DNA of 64,000 nucleotides, taken from Pararhizobium sp. GTDB taxonomy: Bacteria > Pseudomonadota > Alphaproteobacteria > Rhizobiales > Rhizobiaceae. Location: assembly GCA_017794825.1 (NCBI GenBank), contig CP051237.1, positions 5,226,501 to 5,290,500 on the forward strand, written 5' to 3'. This document shows positions 49,294-57,656 of this stretch, one piece after another. The notes beneath the pieces were generated by a model. That model was given only the letters and a program-made list of their open reading frames with translations. It did no database searches and had not been told where the DNA came from. The first letter of the stretch is position 1, and every line of letters starts with the position of its first letter. The translations under genes were made by a program, and so were the position numbers.

Positions 49294-49305
49294 GGACACC
49301 CAGCT

Positions 49306-49665
49306 ATGGCTAGCAGCAAAGCTCTTTCGAAACGCGCCGGGCGTGTCCGCAGGCAGCTCAGGTCGGTCGCCAATGGTCGTCCGCGGCTTTCGGTCAACCG
49401 TTCTTCGAAGAACATCTACGCCCAGATCATCGATGATCTGGAAGGCAGGACACTGGTGTCCGCATCGACACTGGATCCGGATCTGCGCAAGTCGCTGAAG
49501 ACCGGAGCCGACACCGATGCGGCCGCCGCAGTCGGCAAGCTCGTGGCCGAACGCGCCACGAAGGCCGGCATCGAACAGGTCGTCTTCGACCGCGGCGCCT
49601 ATATCTACCATGGCCGCGTCAAGGCTCTGGCGGAAGCCGCCAGGGAAAACGGCCTCAGTTTCTAA
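49306..49665 (+). CDS. rplR: 50S ribosomal protein L18
   Basis: 5S rRNA-binding protein of 119 aa with an Arg-rich N terminus (KRAGRVRRQLR) and the FDRGAYIYHGRVKALAEAARENGLSF C terminus. Between L6 and S5 as expected. Confidence 0.97.
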   Translation: MASSKALSKRAGRVRRQLRSVANGRPRLSVNRSSKNIYAQIIDDLEGRTLVSASTLDPDLRKSLKTGADTDAAAAVGKLVAERATKAGIEQVVFDRGAYIYHGRVKALAEAARENGLSF

Positions 49666-49707
49666 TCATTTGCCCGTTGAAACCGGAAAAGAAAAAGGAC
49701 AAGGACA

Positions 49708-50268
49708 ATGGCAAGAGAACCCCGCCGCGATAATCGCGGAAAAGACGACGAGCGCGACAGCGAATTCGTCGACAAGCTGGTTCACATCAATCGCGTCGCG
49801 AAGGTTGTGAAGGGCGGACGCCGTTTCGGCTTCGCTGCTCTCGTGGTCGTCGGCGACCAGAAGGGCCGCGTCGGCTTCGGACACGGCAAGGCTCGCGAAG
49901 TTCCGGAAGCGATCCGCAAGGCGACCGAGTCGGCAAAGCGCAACATGATTTTTGTTCCGTTGCGTTCCGGCCGCACCCTGCATCACGATGTCCAGGGCCG
50001 TCACGGCGCCGGCAAGGTGCTGCTTCGGTCGGCCAAGGCTGGTACCGGAATCATCGCGGGTGGCCCAATGCGCGCCGTCTTCGAGACGCTCGGCATGCAG
50101 GACGTCGTCGCCAAGTCGACCGGTTCGTCGAACCCGTACAACATGGTTCGCGCGACCTTCGATGCTCTGGCCAACCAGATGCATCCCAAGGACATCGCCA
50201 GCCAGCGCGGCATCAAGTACTCGACGCTGCAGGCTCGCCGCGCGTCGATCATCGGCAGCGAGGAGTAA
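49708..50268 (+). CDS. rpsE: 30S ribosomal protein S5
   Basis: Decoding-fidelity protein of 186 aa: dsRBD-like N-terminal domain (VDKLVHINRVAKVVKGGRRFGF) and C-terminal S5 domain (GTGIIAGGPMRAVFETLGMQDV). The loop where spectinomycin resistance changes arise shows no deletion. Confidence 0.98.
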   Translation: MAREPRRDNRGKDDERDSEFVDKLVHINRVAKVVKGGRRFGFAALVVVGDQKGRVGFGHGKAREVPEAIRKATESAKRNMIFVPLRSGRTLHHDVQGRHGAGKVLLRSAKAGTGIIAGGPMRAVFETLGMQDVVAKSTGSSNPYNMVRATFDALANQMHPKDIASQRGIKYSTLQARRASIIGSEE

Positions 50269-50274
50269 TCTCTG

Positions 50275-50475
50275 ATGGCTGAGAAAAAGGCAGAAAAGAC
50301 GGTGACTGTCGAACAGATCGGCAGCCCGATCCGCCGCCCGCAGGACCAGCGCCAGACGCTGATCGGGCTTGGACTGAACAAAATGCATCGCCGTCGGACG
50401 CTGGAAGACACGCCGGCTGTCCGTGGCATGATCCGCAAGGTGCGTCACCTCGTGCGCGTCGTCGACGAAGCCTGA
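50275..50475 (+). CDS. rpmD: 50S ribosomal protein L30
   Basis: Protein of 66 aa with GSPIRRPQDQRQTLIGLGLNKMHR and the RGMIRKVRHLV helix. Short N-terminal Lys-rich extension. 6 nt after S5. Confidence 0.97.
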   Translation: MAEKKAEKTVTVEQIGSPIRRPQDQRQTLIGLGLNKMHRRRTLEDTPAVRGMIRKVRHLVRVVDEA

Positions 50476-50486
50476 GGGAGTTGAAA

Positions 50487-50954
50487 ATGAAACTGAATGA
50501 ACTGAAAGACAAGGACGGCGCCGTCCAAGCCCGCAAGCGGGTCGGACGCGGCATCGGATCTGGCAAAGGCAAGACCGGCGGCCGTGGCGTCAAGGGTCAG
50601 AAATCGCGTTCGGGCGTCGCCATCAACGGCTTCGAAGGCGGTCAGATGCCGATCTATCAGCGTCTTCCGAAGCGTGGTTTCACGAACATCTTCGCGAAGG
50701 ACTTCAATATCGTGTCGATCGGTCGCATTCAGACCGCCATCGATTCCGGTAAGCTGGACGCATCGGGAACGATCGATGCGGCCGCGCTTCAGGCTGCCGG
50801 CGTGTTCAAGCGCGTGAGAGACGGCGTTCGCGTCCTGTCCGACGGCGAATTGAAGGCCAAGGTCAGCCTCGAGGTCGCCGGCGCGTCGAAGACGGCGATC
50901 GAGAAGATCGAAAAGGCTGGCGGCTCCATCAAGGTGCTGAACGCAGCGGAATGA
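50487..50954 (+). CDS. rplO: 50S ribosomal protein L15
   Basis: Protein of 155 aa stabilising 23S domains. ATG 50487 with GGGAG upstream is preferred to the in-frame TTG at 50481. The Gly-rich RVGRGIGSGKGKTGGRGVKGQKSRSG extension and the C-terminal VAGASKTAIEKIEKAGG are present. A hairpin separates it from secY. Confidence 0.97.
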   Translation: MKLNELKDKDGAVQARKRVGRGIGSGKGKTGGRGVKGQKSRSGVAINGFEGGQMPIYQRLPKRGFTNIFAKDFNIVSIGRIQTAIDSGKLDASGTIDAAALQAAGVFKRVRDGVRVLSDGELKAKVSLEVAGASKTAIEKIEKAGGSIKVLNAAE

Positions 50955-50959
50955 AACTT

Positions 50960-50990
50960 GGCTGGCCCGGACGTTTGAACCGGGCCGGCC
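50960..50990 (+). repeat. 11-bp hairpin between rplO and secY
   Basis: GGCTGGCCCGG pairs with CCGGGCCGGCC (one G-U pair) around a 9-nt loop, directly after the rplO stop. There is no T-run, so a partial attenuator or processing site that lowers secY relative to ribosomal proteins is likely. The remaining spacer to 51146 has no other clear feature. Confidence 0.6.
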
Positions 50991-51146
50991 GATCCCCATA
51001 TGGATGATACAGCGTCCCTGAGGAGGAAGTTGGAGGCATCGACATCCTGGTTCATTCGAACCTTCGATGTTTCTTCATAGGCAATCATGACCGCATCCCG
51101 GTAACGATCCGGAACTTTCCGGGGTGGCGGTCACGCGGAGATTCGC

Positions 51147-52487
51147 ATGGCATCTGCAGCCGAACAACTCGCATCCAATCTCAATTTTTCAGCTTTCGCC
51201 AAGGCTGAGGATCTCAAGAAGCGCATCTGGTTCACACTGGCTGCGCTTCTGGTCTATCGGCTTGGCACATATATTCCCCTGCCGGGCATCGACCCCGACG
51301 GGTTCGCCCGCGCTTTTCAGCAGCAGTCAGGCGGAATTCTGGGCATATTCAACGTGTTTTCCGGCGGCGCCGTCCAGCGCATGGCCATTTTCGCGCTCGG
51401 AATCATGCCCTACATCTCGGCCTCCATCATCATGCAGCTCATGACGTCGGTGGTGCCGACGCTCGAGCAGTTGAAGAAGGAAGGCGAACAGGGCCGCAAG
51501 GTTATCAACCAGTACACGCGCTACGGCACCGTGCTGCTGGCGGCCGTCCAGGCCTACGCGATCGCAGCCGGTCTCGACAGCAGTGAAGGCATCGTCACGA
51601 ATCCTGGCTGGTTCTTCCGCATTTCAACGGTGATCAGCCTTGTGGGCGGCACCATGTTCCTGATGTGGCTCGGCGAGCAGATCACCGCGCGCGGCATCGG
51701 CAACGGTATCTCCCTGATCATCTTCGCGGGCATCGTCGCGGGGCTTCCAGGCGCCATCACCGGCATGCTGGAACTCGGCCGCACGGGCGCTCTTTCTGCC
51801 GGCATCATCGTTCTGGTCGTGCTGATCGCCATTGGCGTCATCGCCTTCATCGTGTTCGTCGAACGGGCGCAGCGGCGGCTTCTGATCCAGTATCCGAAGC
51901 GGCAGGTCGGTAACCGGATGTTCCAGGGCGATTCATCGCACCTTCCGCTGAAGCTGAACACGGCCGGCGTCATTCCGCCGATCTTCGCGTCCTCGCTTCT
52001 GCTTTTGCCGACCACGCTTGCAGGATTCTCCAGCTCTACCGACCTGCCGGGTTGGGCGACGACGCTGCTGGCGACGCTCGGTCACGGTCAGCCGGCCTAT
52101 ATGGTGCTCTATGCGGCCCTGATCGGCTTCTTCGCGTTCTTCTACACGGCTGTCGTGTTCAATCCGAAGGATACGGCCGACAATCTGAAGAATCACGGCG
52201 GGTTCATCCCGGGCATTCGACCCGGCGAGCGCACCGCCGAGTATATCGACTACGTCCTGACCCGAATCACAGTCGTGGGCGCGATCTATTTGATATTCGT
52301 CTGTCTCTTACCCGAAATGCTCATTGCGCAGACCGGAATCCCCTTTTATCTCGGTGGCACGTCCCTGCTGATTGTCGTCAGCGTAACACTTGATACAGTG
52401 GCGCAGGTGCAGGGACACTTGATCGCGCAGCAGTATGAGGGCTTGATCAAGAAGTCCAAGCTTCGAGGAGGAAAGAGGGGACGATGA
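51147..52487 (+). CDS. secY: Preprotein translocase subunit SecY
   Basis: Ten-helix channel protein of 446 aa. Includes the plug-adjacent PGIDPDGFARAF, MPYISASIIMQLMTSVVPTLEQL and the PYIS motif, and the cytoplasmic FVERAQRRLLIQYPKRQVG loop. Overlaps the adk start by 4 nt. Works with SecE (24207) and SecA. Confidence 0.98.
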   Translation: MASAAEQLASNLNFSAFAKAEDLKKRIWFTLAALLVYRLGTYIPLPGIDPDGFARAFQQQSGGILGIFNVFSGGAVQRMAIFALGIMPYISASIIMQLMTSVVPTLEQLKKEGEQGRKVINQYTRYGTVLLAAVQAYAIAAGLDSSEGIVTNPGWFFRISTVISLVGGTMFLMWLGEQITARGIGNGISLIIFAGIVAGLPGAITGMLELGRTGALSAGIIVLVVLIAIGVIAFIVFVERAQRRLLIQYPKRQVGNRMFQGDSSHLPLKLNTAGVIPPIFASSLLLLPTTLAGFSSSTDLPGWATTLLATLGHGQPAYMVLYAALIGFFAFFYTAVVFNPKDTADNLKNHGGFIPGIRPGERTAEYIDYVLTRITVVGAIYLIFVCLLPEMLIAQTGIPFYLGGTSLLIVVSVTLDTVAQVQGHLIAQQYEGLIKKSKLRGGKRGR

Positions 52488-53134
52488 GATTAGTGTTGCT
52501 GGGACCGCCGGGCGCCGGCAAGGGGACGCAGGCGCAAAGGTTGGTCGAGAAGCACGGCATACCACAGCTTTCGACAGGCGACATGCTTCGCACGGCCGTC
52601 GCCAACGAAACCGAAGTCGGCCTTCGCGCCAAGGCGGTCATGGACGCCGGAAAACTGGTATCGGACGACATCGTCAATGCGATCGTGTCCGAAAGGATGG
52701 ATGAGCCGGATTGCAAAAACGGCTTCATCCTTGACGGCTTTCCGAGAACTCTCGTGCAGGCGGATGCGCTTGGCCGGATGCTTTCGGAAAAGGACATGCC
52801 GCTCGATTGCGCCATCGAGGTTCGCGTCGACGACGATATCCTGGTGGAGCGAATCGCTGGTCGTTACACCTGCGCCACGTGCGGCGCCGGCTATCACGAC
52901 ACGTTTCTGAAGCCGAAAAAGGAAGGCGTGTGCGACAAGTGCGGAGGCACGGAGTTCAAGCGCCGTCCGGACGACAATGCAGACACGGTTCGAACGCGGC
53001 TTTGGGCCTACTACAAGGAAACGTCGCCGCTGATCGGCTACTACCATGCAAAAGGACTTTTGTATGGAGTGGACGGAATGGCGGAAATCGACGCCGTATC
53101 GGAGCAGATCGACACTATTTTGGCCAATCTCTGA
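52484..53134 (+). CDS. adk: Adenylate kinase, long form with Cys4 zinc LID
   Basis: ATP + AMP to 2 ADP; 216 aa. P-loop GPPGAGKGTQ near residue 7, DGFPRT core motif, and a full LID domain (about 122-160) bearing CATC and CDKC pairs that should bind zinc. I recall the Rhizobium and Brucella enzymes as short forms of about 192-194 aa without this domain, so the long type is notable in this order. Coupled to secY by a 4-nt overlap, as in the usual spc arrangement. Confidence 0.95.
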   Translation: MRLVLLGPPGAGKGTQAQRLVEKHGIPQLSTGDMLRTAVANETEVGLRAKAVMDAGKLVSDDIVNAIVSERMDEPDCKNGFILDGFPRTLVQADALGRMLSEKDMPLDCAIEVRVDDDILVERIAGRYTCATCGAGYHDTFLKPKKEGVCDKCGGTEFKRRPDDNADTVRTRLWAYYKETSPLIGYYHAKGLLYGVDGMAEIDAVSEQIDTILANL

Positions 53135-53226
53135 CCCTTTGGGGGAGAATGACCGATAATTTTGACCATTTGCGTCGAAAATTTGGATCCGGTGTGTTGA
53201 CGATCGATACCCGAGTCCGATAGAAA

Positions 53227-53266
53227 CCCCGCCAATTCGAGAATATCGAGCGGTTGGCGCGGTTTT
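53227..53266 (+). terminator. Candidate terminator between adk and rpsM
   Basis: CCGCCAA pairs with TTGGCG-CGG, with an inner TCGA/TCGA stem, followed by TTTTC. A TTGACG box with TAGAAA 18 bp downstream (53197-53226) overlaps its left side and could be a promoter for rpsM. The 236-nt spacer has no gene. Confidence 0.45.
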
Positions 53267-53370
53267 CTAAATTCAGAGAACCGGGGCTGATCGCTTGTTT
53301 ACGTCCCGATATTGAAAGCAGGCGGCCATCGGGGCTGTCGTGCAGAGACCGGAAGTCAAGGAGAACAGGC

Positions 53371-53739
53371 GTGGCCCGTATTGCTGGCGTCAACATTCCG
53401 ACCAACAAGCGCGTAGTAATCGCGCTGCAGTATATTCATGGCATAGGCCCAGCCTTCGCCAAGGAAATCACGGAGAAGGTCGGCATCCCGGCGGAACGTC
53501 GTGTCAACGAACTTTCCGACGCCGATGTCATTCAGATCCGCGAAACGATCGACCGCGACTATCAGGTCGAAGGCGATCTTCGTCGCGAGCGCTCCATGAA
53601 CATCAAGCGTCTGATGGACCTGGGCTGCTATCGCGGTCTTCGCCATCGTCGCAACCTGCCAGTCCGTGGCCAGCGCACGCATACCAATGCGCGCACCCGC
53701 AAGGGTCCGGCCAAGGCTATCGCAGGCAAGAAGAAGTAA
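53371..53739 (+). CDS. rpsM: 30S ribosomal protein S13
   Basis: Protein of 122 aa of the 30S head, contacting the P-site tRNA. GTG 53371 (AAGGAG upstream) gives the usual MARIAGVNIPTNKRV; upstream open frame not used. Ends RTHTNARTRKGPAKAIAGKKK. First gene of the alpha operon. Confidence 0.97.
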   Translation: MARIAGVNIPTNKRVVIALQYIHGIGPAFAKEITEKVGIPAERRVNELSDADVIQIRETIDRDYQVEGDLRRERSMNIKRLMDLGCYRGLRHRRNLPVRGQRTHTNARTRKGPAKAIAGKKK

Positions 53740-53795
53740 GACTGCGCGTTATCGCGCTGTCCCGCCGCCCGTTTTTGGGCCGGCTTTGAAAATTT

Positions 53796-53843
53796 GGGCC
53801 GGGGTTATCCCCGCCCGGTGTAGCCGCTGGAATTACGGCGGTG
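53796..53843 (+). repeat. Tandem structured element, copy 1 (rpsM-rpsK spacer)
   Basis: A strong hairpin GGGC-GGGG-TTAT-CCCC-GCCC (53796-53816) runs into a 30-nt word (53814-53843) that recurs 120 bp later with one mismatch. The word contains GCCG/CGGC closing a 9-nt loop. The following bases also fold (GCGGTG/CGCCGC). Candidate autoregulatory RNA. Confidence 0.7.
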
Positions 53844-53903
53844 TTGATATCGCCGCCCGACCCTGATCCGGAAACCGGAAACAAGTCGGGCATATGAAAG
53901 TTG

Positions 53904-53963
53904 GGGAGTCCGGAACCGGCAAGACCGGCGGACCCCGGTGTAGCCGCTGGAAATACGGCGGTG
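53904..53963 (+). repeat. Tandem structured element, copy 2 (rpsM-rpsK spacer)
   Basis: A long stem with arms GGG..GTCCG..CCGG and CCGG..CGGAC..CCC (53904-53936) precedes the second copy of the 30-nt word (53934-53963), which differs at one base (AAAT for AATT). It ends 23 nt before the S11 start codon, so folding could control S11 translation. Confidence 0.7.
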
Positions 53964-53986
53964 AAGAGATCTCTGAAAGGGTGCTT

Positions 53987-54376
53987 ATGGCTAAGGAAGC
54001 CGCGCGTGTTCGCCGTCGCGAACGCAAGAACATCTCGTCTGGCGTCGCTCACGTCAATTCATCGTTCAACAACACGATGATCACCATCACCGACGCACAG
54101 GGCAATGCAATCGCCTGGTCGTCCGCCGGCGCAAAAGGCTTCAAGGGTTCGCGCAAGTCGACTCCGTTCGCCGCGCAGATCGCCGCCGAAGATTGCGCCA
54201 AGAAGGCTCAGGAACACGGAATGAAGTCGCTTGAAGTCGAAGTTTGCGGACCGGGTTCCGGTCGCGAATCGGCGCTGCGCGCGCTTCAGGCCGCTGGCTT
54301 CACAATCACTTCGATCCGTGACGTGACGCCGATCCCGCACAACGGATGCCGCCCTCGCAAGAAGCGCCGCGTCTGA
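53987..54376 (+). CDS. rpsK: 30S ribosomal protein S11
   Basis: Platform protein of 129 aa contacting the 690 and 790 regions of 16S rRNA. ATG 53987 gives MAKEAARVRRRERKNISSGVAHVNSSFNNT; an in-frame ATG at 53894 would translate the repeat region and is rejected. Ends IPHNGCRPRKKRRV. The 247-nt gap from rpsM is unusually long for this operon. Confidence 0.97.
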   Translation: MAKEAARVRRRERKNISSGVAHVNSSFNNTMITITDAQGNAIAWSSAGAKGFKGSRKSTPFAAQIAAEDCAKKAQEHGMKSLEVEVCGPGSGRESALRALQAAGFTITSIRDVTPIPHNGCRPRKKRRV

Positions 54377-54393
54377 CCGCATCGAACATCCAA

Positions 54394-54426
54394 AACCAAA
54401 GAGCGCATGACGCGCTCCTCTTGGTT
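54394..54426 (+). repeat. Hairpin in the rpsK-rpoA spacer
   Basis: AACCAA-GAGCGC pairs with GCGCTC-TTGGTT, with a 1-nt and a 3-nt bulge and a 5-nt loop. No T-run. Possible processing or regulatory element in the 103-nt spacer before rpoA. Confidence 0.5.
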
Positions 54427-54479
54427 CTCCAGCTCTGTTGTCACGATTGGATGGTGGCAAGGAACGGAAGGCAAGACAT

Positions 54480-55490
54480 ATGATTCAGAAAAACTGGCAA
54501 GAGCTTATCAAGCCGAACAAGATCGAGATCACCTCGTCGGGACGCACCGGCGCCCGTCTGATCGCCGAGCCGCTGGAGCGCGGTTTTGGCCTTACGCTCG
54601 GCAACGCGCTGCGTCGCGTTCTGCTGTCGTCGCTGCGCGGCGCTGCAGTCACCGCAGTTCAGATTGACGGCGTTCTCCACGAGTTCTCGTCGATCGCCGG
54701 CGTCCGCGAAGACGTGACCGACATCGTCCTCAACATCAAGGAAATCGCCATCAAGATGGAAGGCGACGAGCCCAAGCGCATGGTCGTGCGCAAGCAGGGC
54801 CCCGGCGCCGTCGTCGCCGGCGACATCCAGACGGTCGGCGATATTGAGATCCTCAATCCGGACCACATCATCTGCACGCTCGACGAAGGCGCCGAAATCC
54901 GCATGGAATTCACCGTCGCCAACGGCAAGGGTTACGTGCCGGCTGATCGCAACCGCGCCGAAGACGCTCCGATCGGACTGATCCCGGTCGACAGCCTCTA
55001 TTCGCCGGTCAAGAAGGTTTCCTACAAGGTCGAGAACACCCGCGAGGGACAGGTTCTCGATTATGACCGCCTGATCATGACGCTCGACACCGACGGATCG
55101 GTGACCGGTGAAGACGCTATCGCATTCGCCGCCCGTATCCTGCAGGACCAGCTTGGCGTGTTCATCAACTTCGACGAGCCGCAGAAGGAGGTCGAGGAGA
55201 CACAGGCGACGGAACTCGCGTTCAACCCGGCTCTGCTGAAGAAGGTCGACGAACTGGAACTGTCGGTCCGCTCGGCGAACTGCCTGAAGAACGACAACAT
55301 CGTCTATATAGGCGATCTCATCCAGAAGACCGAAGCCGAAATGCTGCGTACGCCGAACTTCGGTCGCAAGTCGCTGAACGAGATCAAGGAAGTTCTTGCG
55401 TCGATGGGTCTGCACCTCGGAATGGAAGTGCCCGCCTGGCCGCCGGAAAATATCGAAGATCTGGCCAAGCGCTACGAAGATCAATATTGA
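54480..55490 (+). CDS. rpoA: DNA-directed RNA polymerase subunit alpha
   Basis: Assembly and activator-contact subunit of 336 aa: NTD (1-230) with the RRVLLSSLRGAAVT dimer segment, and CTD (about 250-325) with ELELSVRSANCLKNDNIVYIGDL and TPNFGRKSLNEIKE for UP-element binding. ATG 54480 gives the normal MIQKNWQELIKPNK start. rpsD does not occur in this operon. Confidence 0.98.
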   Translation: MIQKNWQELIKPNKIEITSSGRTGARLIAEPLERGFGLTLGNALRRVLLSSLRGAAVTAVQIDGVLHEFSSIAGVREDVTDIVLNIKEIAIKMEGDEPKRMVVRKQGPGAVVAGDIQTVGDIEILNPDHIICTLDEGAEIRMEFTVANGKGYVPADRNRAEDAPIGLIPVDSLYSPVKKVSYKVENTREGQVLDYDRLIMTLDTDGSVTGEDAIAFAARILQDQLGVFINFDEPQKEVEETQATELAFNPALLKKVDELELSVRSANCLKNDNIVYIGDLIQKTEAEMLRTPNFGRKSLNEIKEVLASMGLHLGMEVPAWPPENIEDLAKRYEDQY

Positions 55491-55535
55491 ACCAGTAACC
55501 CGCAGACCTGAGGTCTGCATCACAGGAGAAAGCTC

Positions 55536-55964
55536 ATGCGCCATCGCAAGTCAGGCCGCAAGCTCAACCGGACTGCCAGTCACCGCAAGGCGATGTTCGC
55601 CAACATGGCGGCAGCTCTTATCGAACACGAGCAGATCATCACCACCTTGCCGAAGGCCAAGGAGATCCGCCCGATCGTCGAGAAACTCGTCACGCTCGGC
55701 AAGCGCGGCGATCTGCACGCCCGTCGTCAGGCGATCTCGAAGATCCGCGACGATGAAATGGTCCGCAAGCTTTTCGACACCATCGCGTCGCGCTACGCCG
55801 ACCGCAATGGCGGCTACACGCGCATCATGAAGGCCGGTTTCCGCAGGGGCGACAATGCTCCGCTCGCCGTCATCGAATTCGTCGATCGTGATGAAAATGC
55901 TCGCGGCGCTAAGGATTTCGCCCGCCTCGAAGCGGAAGCGAATGAAGAAGAAGCAGCAGCATAA
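55536..55964 (+). CDS. rplQ: 50S ribosomal protein L17
   Basis: Exit-tunnel rim protein of 142 aa. MRHRKSGRKLNRTASHRKAMFANMAAALI is the signature start. The C terminus is an acidic tail of Glu and Ala. Last gene of the alpha operon, followed by a strong terminator. Confidence 0.97.
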   Translation: MRHRKSGRKLNRTASHRKAMFANMAAALIEHEQIITTLPKAKEIRPIVEKLVTLGKRGDLHARRQAISKIRDDEMVRKLFDTIASRYADRNGGYTRIMKAGFRRGDNAPLAVIEFVDRDENARGAKDFARLEAEANEEEAAA

Positions 55965-55991
55965 GAACTGACTGCTCAGAATGAACCTGAA

Positions 55992-56017
55992 GCCGGGCCG
56001 CAACGCCCGGCTTTTTT
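55992..56017 (+). terminator. Intrinsic terminator after rplQ
   Basis: GCCGGGC/GCCCGGC stem with loop CGCAAC and a run of six T. Same loop sequence as the tuf terminator. Ends the ribosomal superoperon. Confidence 0.92.
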
Positions 56018-56148
56018 CGTTTGTTTCCAACCCATATACGTGGCGACATTACAATTTGGTAATCGTGACAAATTGCCTTCATTGTGGCAATTCAGATCGA
56101 TTATCATGGCTGCGATTCAATCAGATCAAGACCAACCGGAGTTGCCCC

Positions 56149-57651
56149 ATGCGCAATAAAAGAGTGCTGTATCCTGTGATTTTGGCCATTCTGGTCGTTG
56201 GGTCGGCAATCATGATTGCGCAGGCGCGGGCGCCGTTCGGCAACGGCCTTCTCGGCGAGGTCGTCGCCGGAGCATTCGGCGAAACACAGGTCGCTGTCGA
56301 ACCGCTCCCGGTCCACAAAGCTGCAGTGGAGCGCGTCGTGCCGGACAGCCAGGCGCAGTTGCTCTATTCCTATTCCGAACTCGTCAAGAAGACCGCCGGC
56401 GCTGTCGTCAACGTCTACGCCGAACGGATGGTGCGCCAGTCCTCGCCCTTTGCCGGCGATCCTTTCTTCGAACGGTTTTTCGGACAGCAAATGCCGCATC
56501 GAAGTCAGAAACAGTCGAGCCTGGGTTCCGGCGTCATCGTCGACGCCTCCGGATTGATCGTGACCAACAATCACGTCATCGACGGCGCCGACGAAATCAA
56601 GGTGGCGCTCGCTGACGGCCGGGAATATTCAAGCAAGGTTCTGCTCAAGGACAAGCGGGTTGATATCGCCGTACTCCAGATCGAAGAAGACGATGTTTTT
56701 ACCGCGATCGACTACAGCGATTCCGATCGACTTGAGGTTGGCGACATCGTGCTCGCGATCGGAAATCCGTTCGGCGTCGGACAGACGGTCACCAGCGGCA
56801 TTGTCTCGGCGCTGGCGCGCAACGGCATCGGAATTTCGGACTTCGGCTTCTTCATCCAGACGGACGCCGCGATCAATCCGGGCAATTCCGGCGGCGCGCT
56901 GATCGACATGCATGGCAATCTGATCGGCATCAATACCGCTATATTCTCCCGGTCCGGGGGTTCCAACGGAATCGGCTTCGCAATTCCCGCCAATATGGTG
57001 AAAGCCGTTGTCGACGCCGCGAAGAGAGGCGACGAGCGCTTCAAGAGGCCTTATATCGGCGCCAGCTTTGCTCCGGTGACGGGCGACATGGCGGAAGCCC
57101 TTGGCATGAAGCGGGCCAGCGGCGCCATCGTCACGGATGTTGCGGCGGACGGGCCTGCCGAAAAGGGCGGTCTCTCCGTCGGCGATCTGGTGATCTCCAT
57201 GAACGGCGTTGCCGTGGAGCATCCCGATGCGCTCGGTTACCGGTTGGCGACGACGGGTGTTGGCAGGGACGCCGAGTTCGAGGTCATGTCCCGCTCGAAG
57301 ATCAGGAAAGTCTCGATCACGCTTGAAGCGCCATGGAGCCGCGGGCGAGGGGCGGAGACCGTGATTTCCGGCAACAACCCCTTCGCTGGCGCGACTGTGG
57401 CGGATCTCGTTCCCAAACTCGCCGAGGATCTGAACATGCCGACCGGTCAGGAAGGCGTCGTGGTTCTGGCGGTCGAATCCGGATCGCCGGCCGTGCGTTT
57501 CGGCTTGAAGGAGCGCGACATCGTCACTGTGGTCAACGGCAAATCCGTGACAAGCGTCAATCAGATGGTGGAAATGGTCAGCCGCCGCCAACCTTATTGG
57601 CGGTTCGAGATCAATCGAAATGGAAAGCGGTTCAGCCAGTTGATACGGTAG
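56149..57651 (+). CDS. degP: Do-family periplasmic serine protease (DegP/HtrA-like)
   Basis: Envelope protease/chaperone of 500 aa. A signal or anchor helix (about 7-25) precedes the trypsin-like domain with the triad H142 (NNHVID), D172 (RVDIAV) and S247 (NPGNSGGAL), then two PDZ domains (about 290-380 and 410-495). ATG 56149 has GGAG upstream; a frame to 55981 overlaps the terminator and is rejected. Located between the ribosomal cluster and rarA, only 5 nt before the latter. Confidence 0.93.
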   Translation: MRNKRVLYPVILAILVVGSAIMIAQARAPFGNGLLGEVVAGAFGETQVAVEPLPVHKAAVERVVPDSQAQLLYSYSELVKKTAGAVVNVYAERMVRQSSPFAGDPFFERFFGQQMPHRSQKQSSLGSGVIVDASGLIVTNNHVIDGADEIKVALADGREYSSKVLLKDKRVDIAVLQIEEDDVFTAIDYSDSDRLEVGDIVLAIGNPFGVGQTVTSGIVSALARNGIGISDFGFFIQTDAAINPGNSGGALIDMHGNLIGINTAIFSRSGGSNGIGFAIPANMVKAVVDAAKRGDERFKRPYIGASFAPVTGDMAEALGMKRASGAIVTDVAADGPAEKGGLSVGDLVISMNGVAVEHPDALGYRLATTGVGRDAEFEVMSRSKIRKVSITLEAPWSRGRGAETVISGNNPFAGATVADLVPKLAEDLNMPTGQEGVVVLAVESGSPAVRFGLKERDIVTVVNGKSVTSVNQMVEMVSRRQPYWRFEINRNGKRFSQLIR

Positions 57652-57656
57652 TCTGC

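Noticed and set aside
53814..53843. Match of the repeated word to the antisense of the small-subunit rRNA 530 region (GCTGGAATTAC)
   Set aside because: Only 11 bases match, and the second copy differs at the key base; taken as coincidence.
53894..53986. N-terminal extension of S11 from an upstream in-frame ATG
   Set aside because: It would translate the tandem RNA element; S11 proteins start at MAKEA, which has its own ribosome-binding site.
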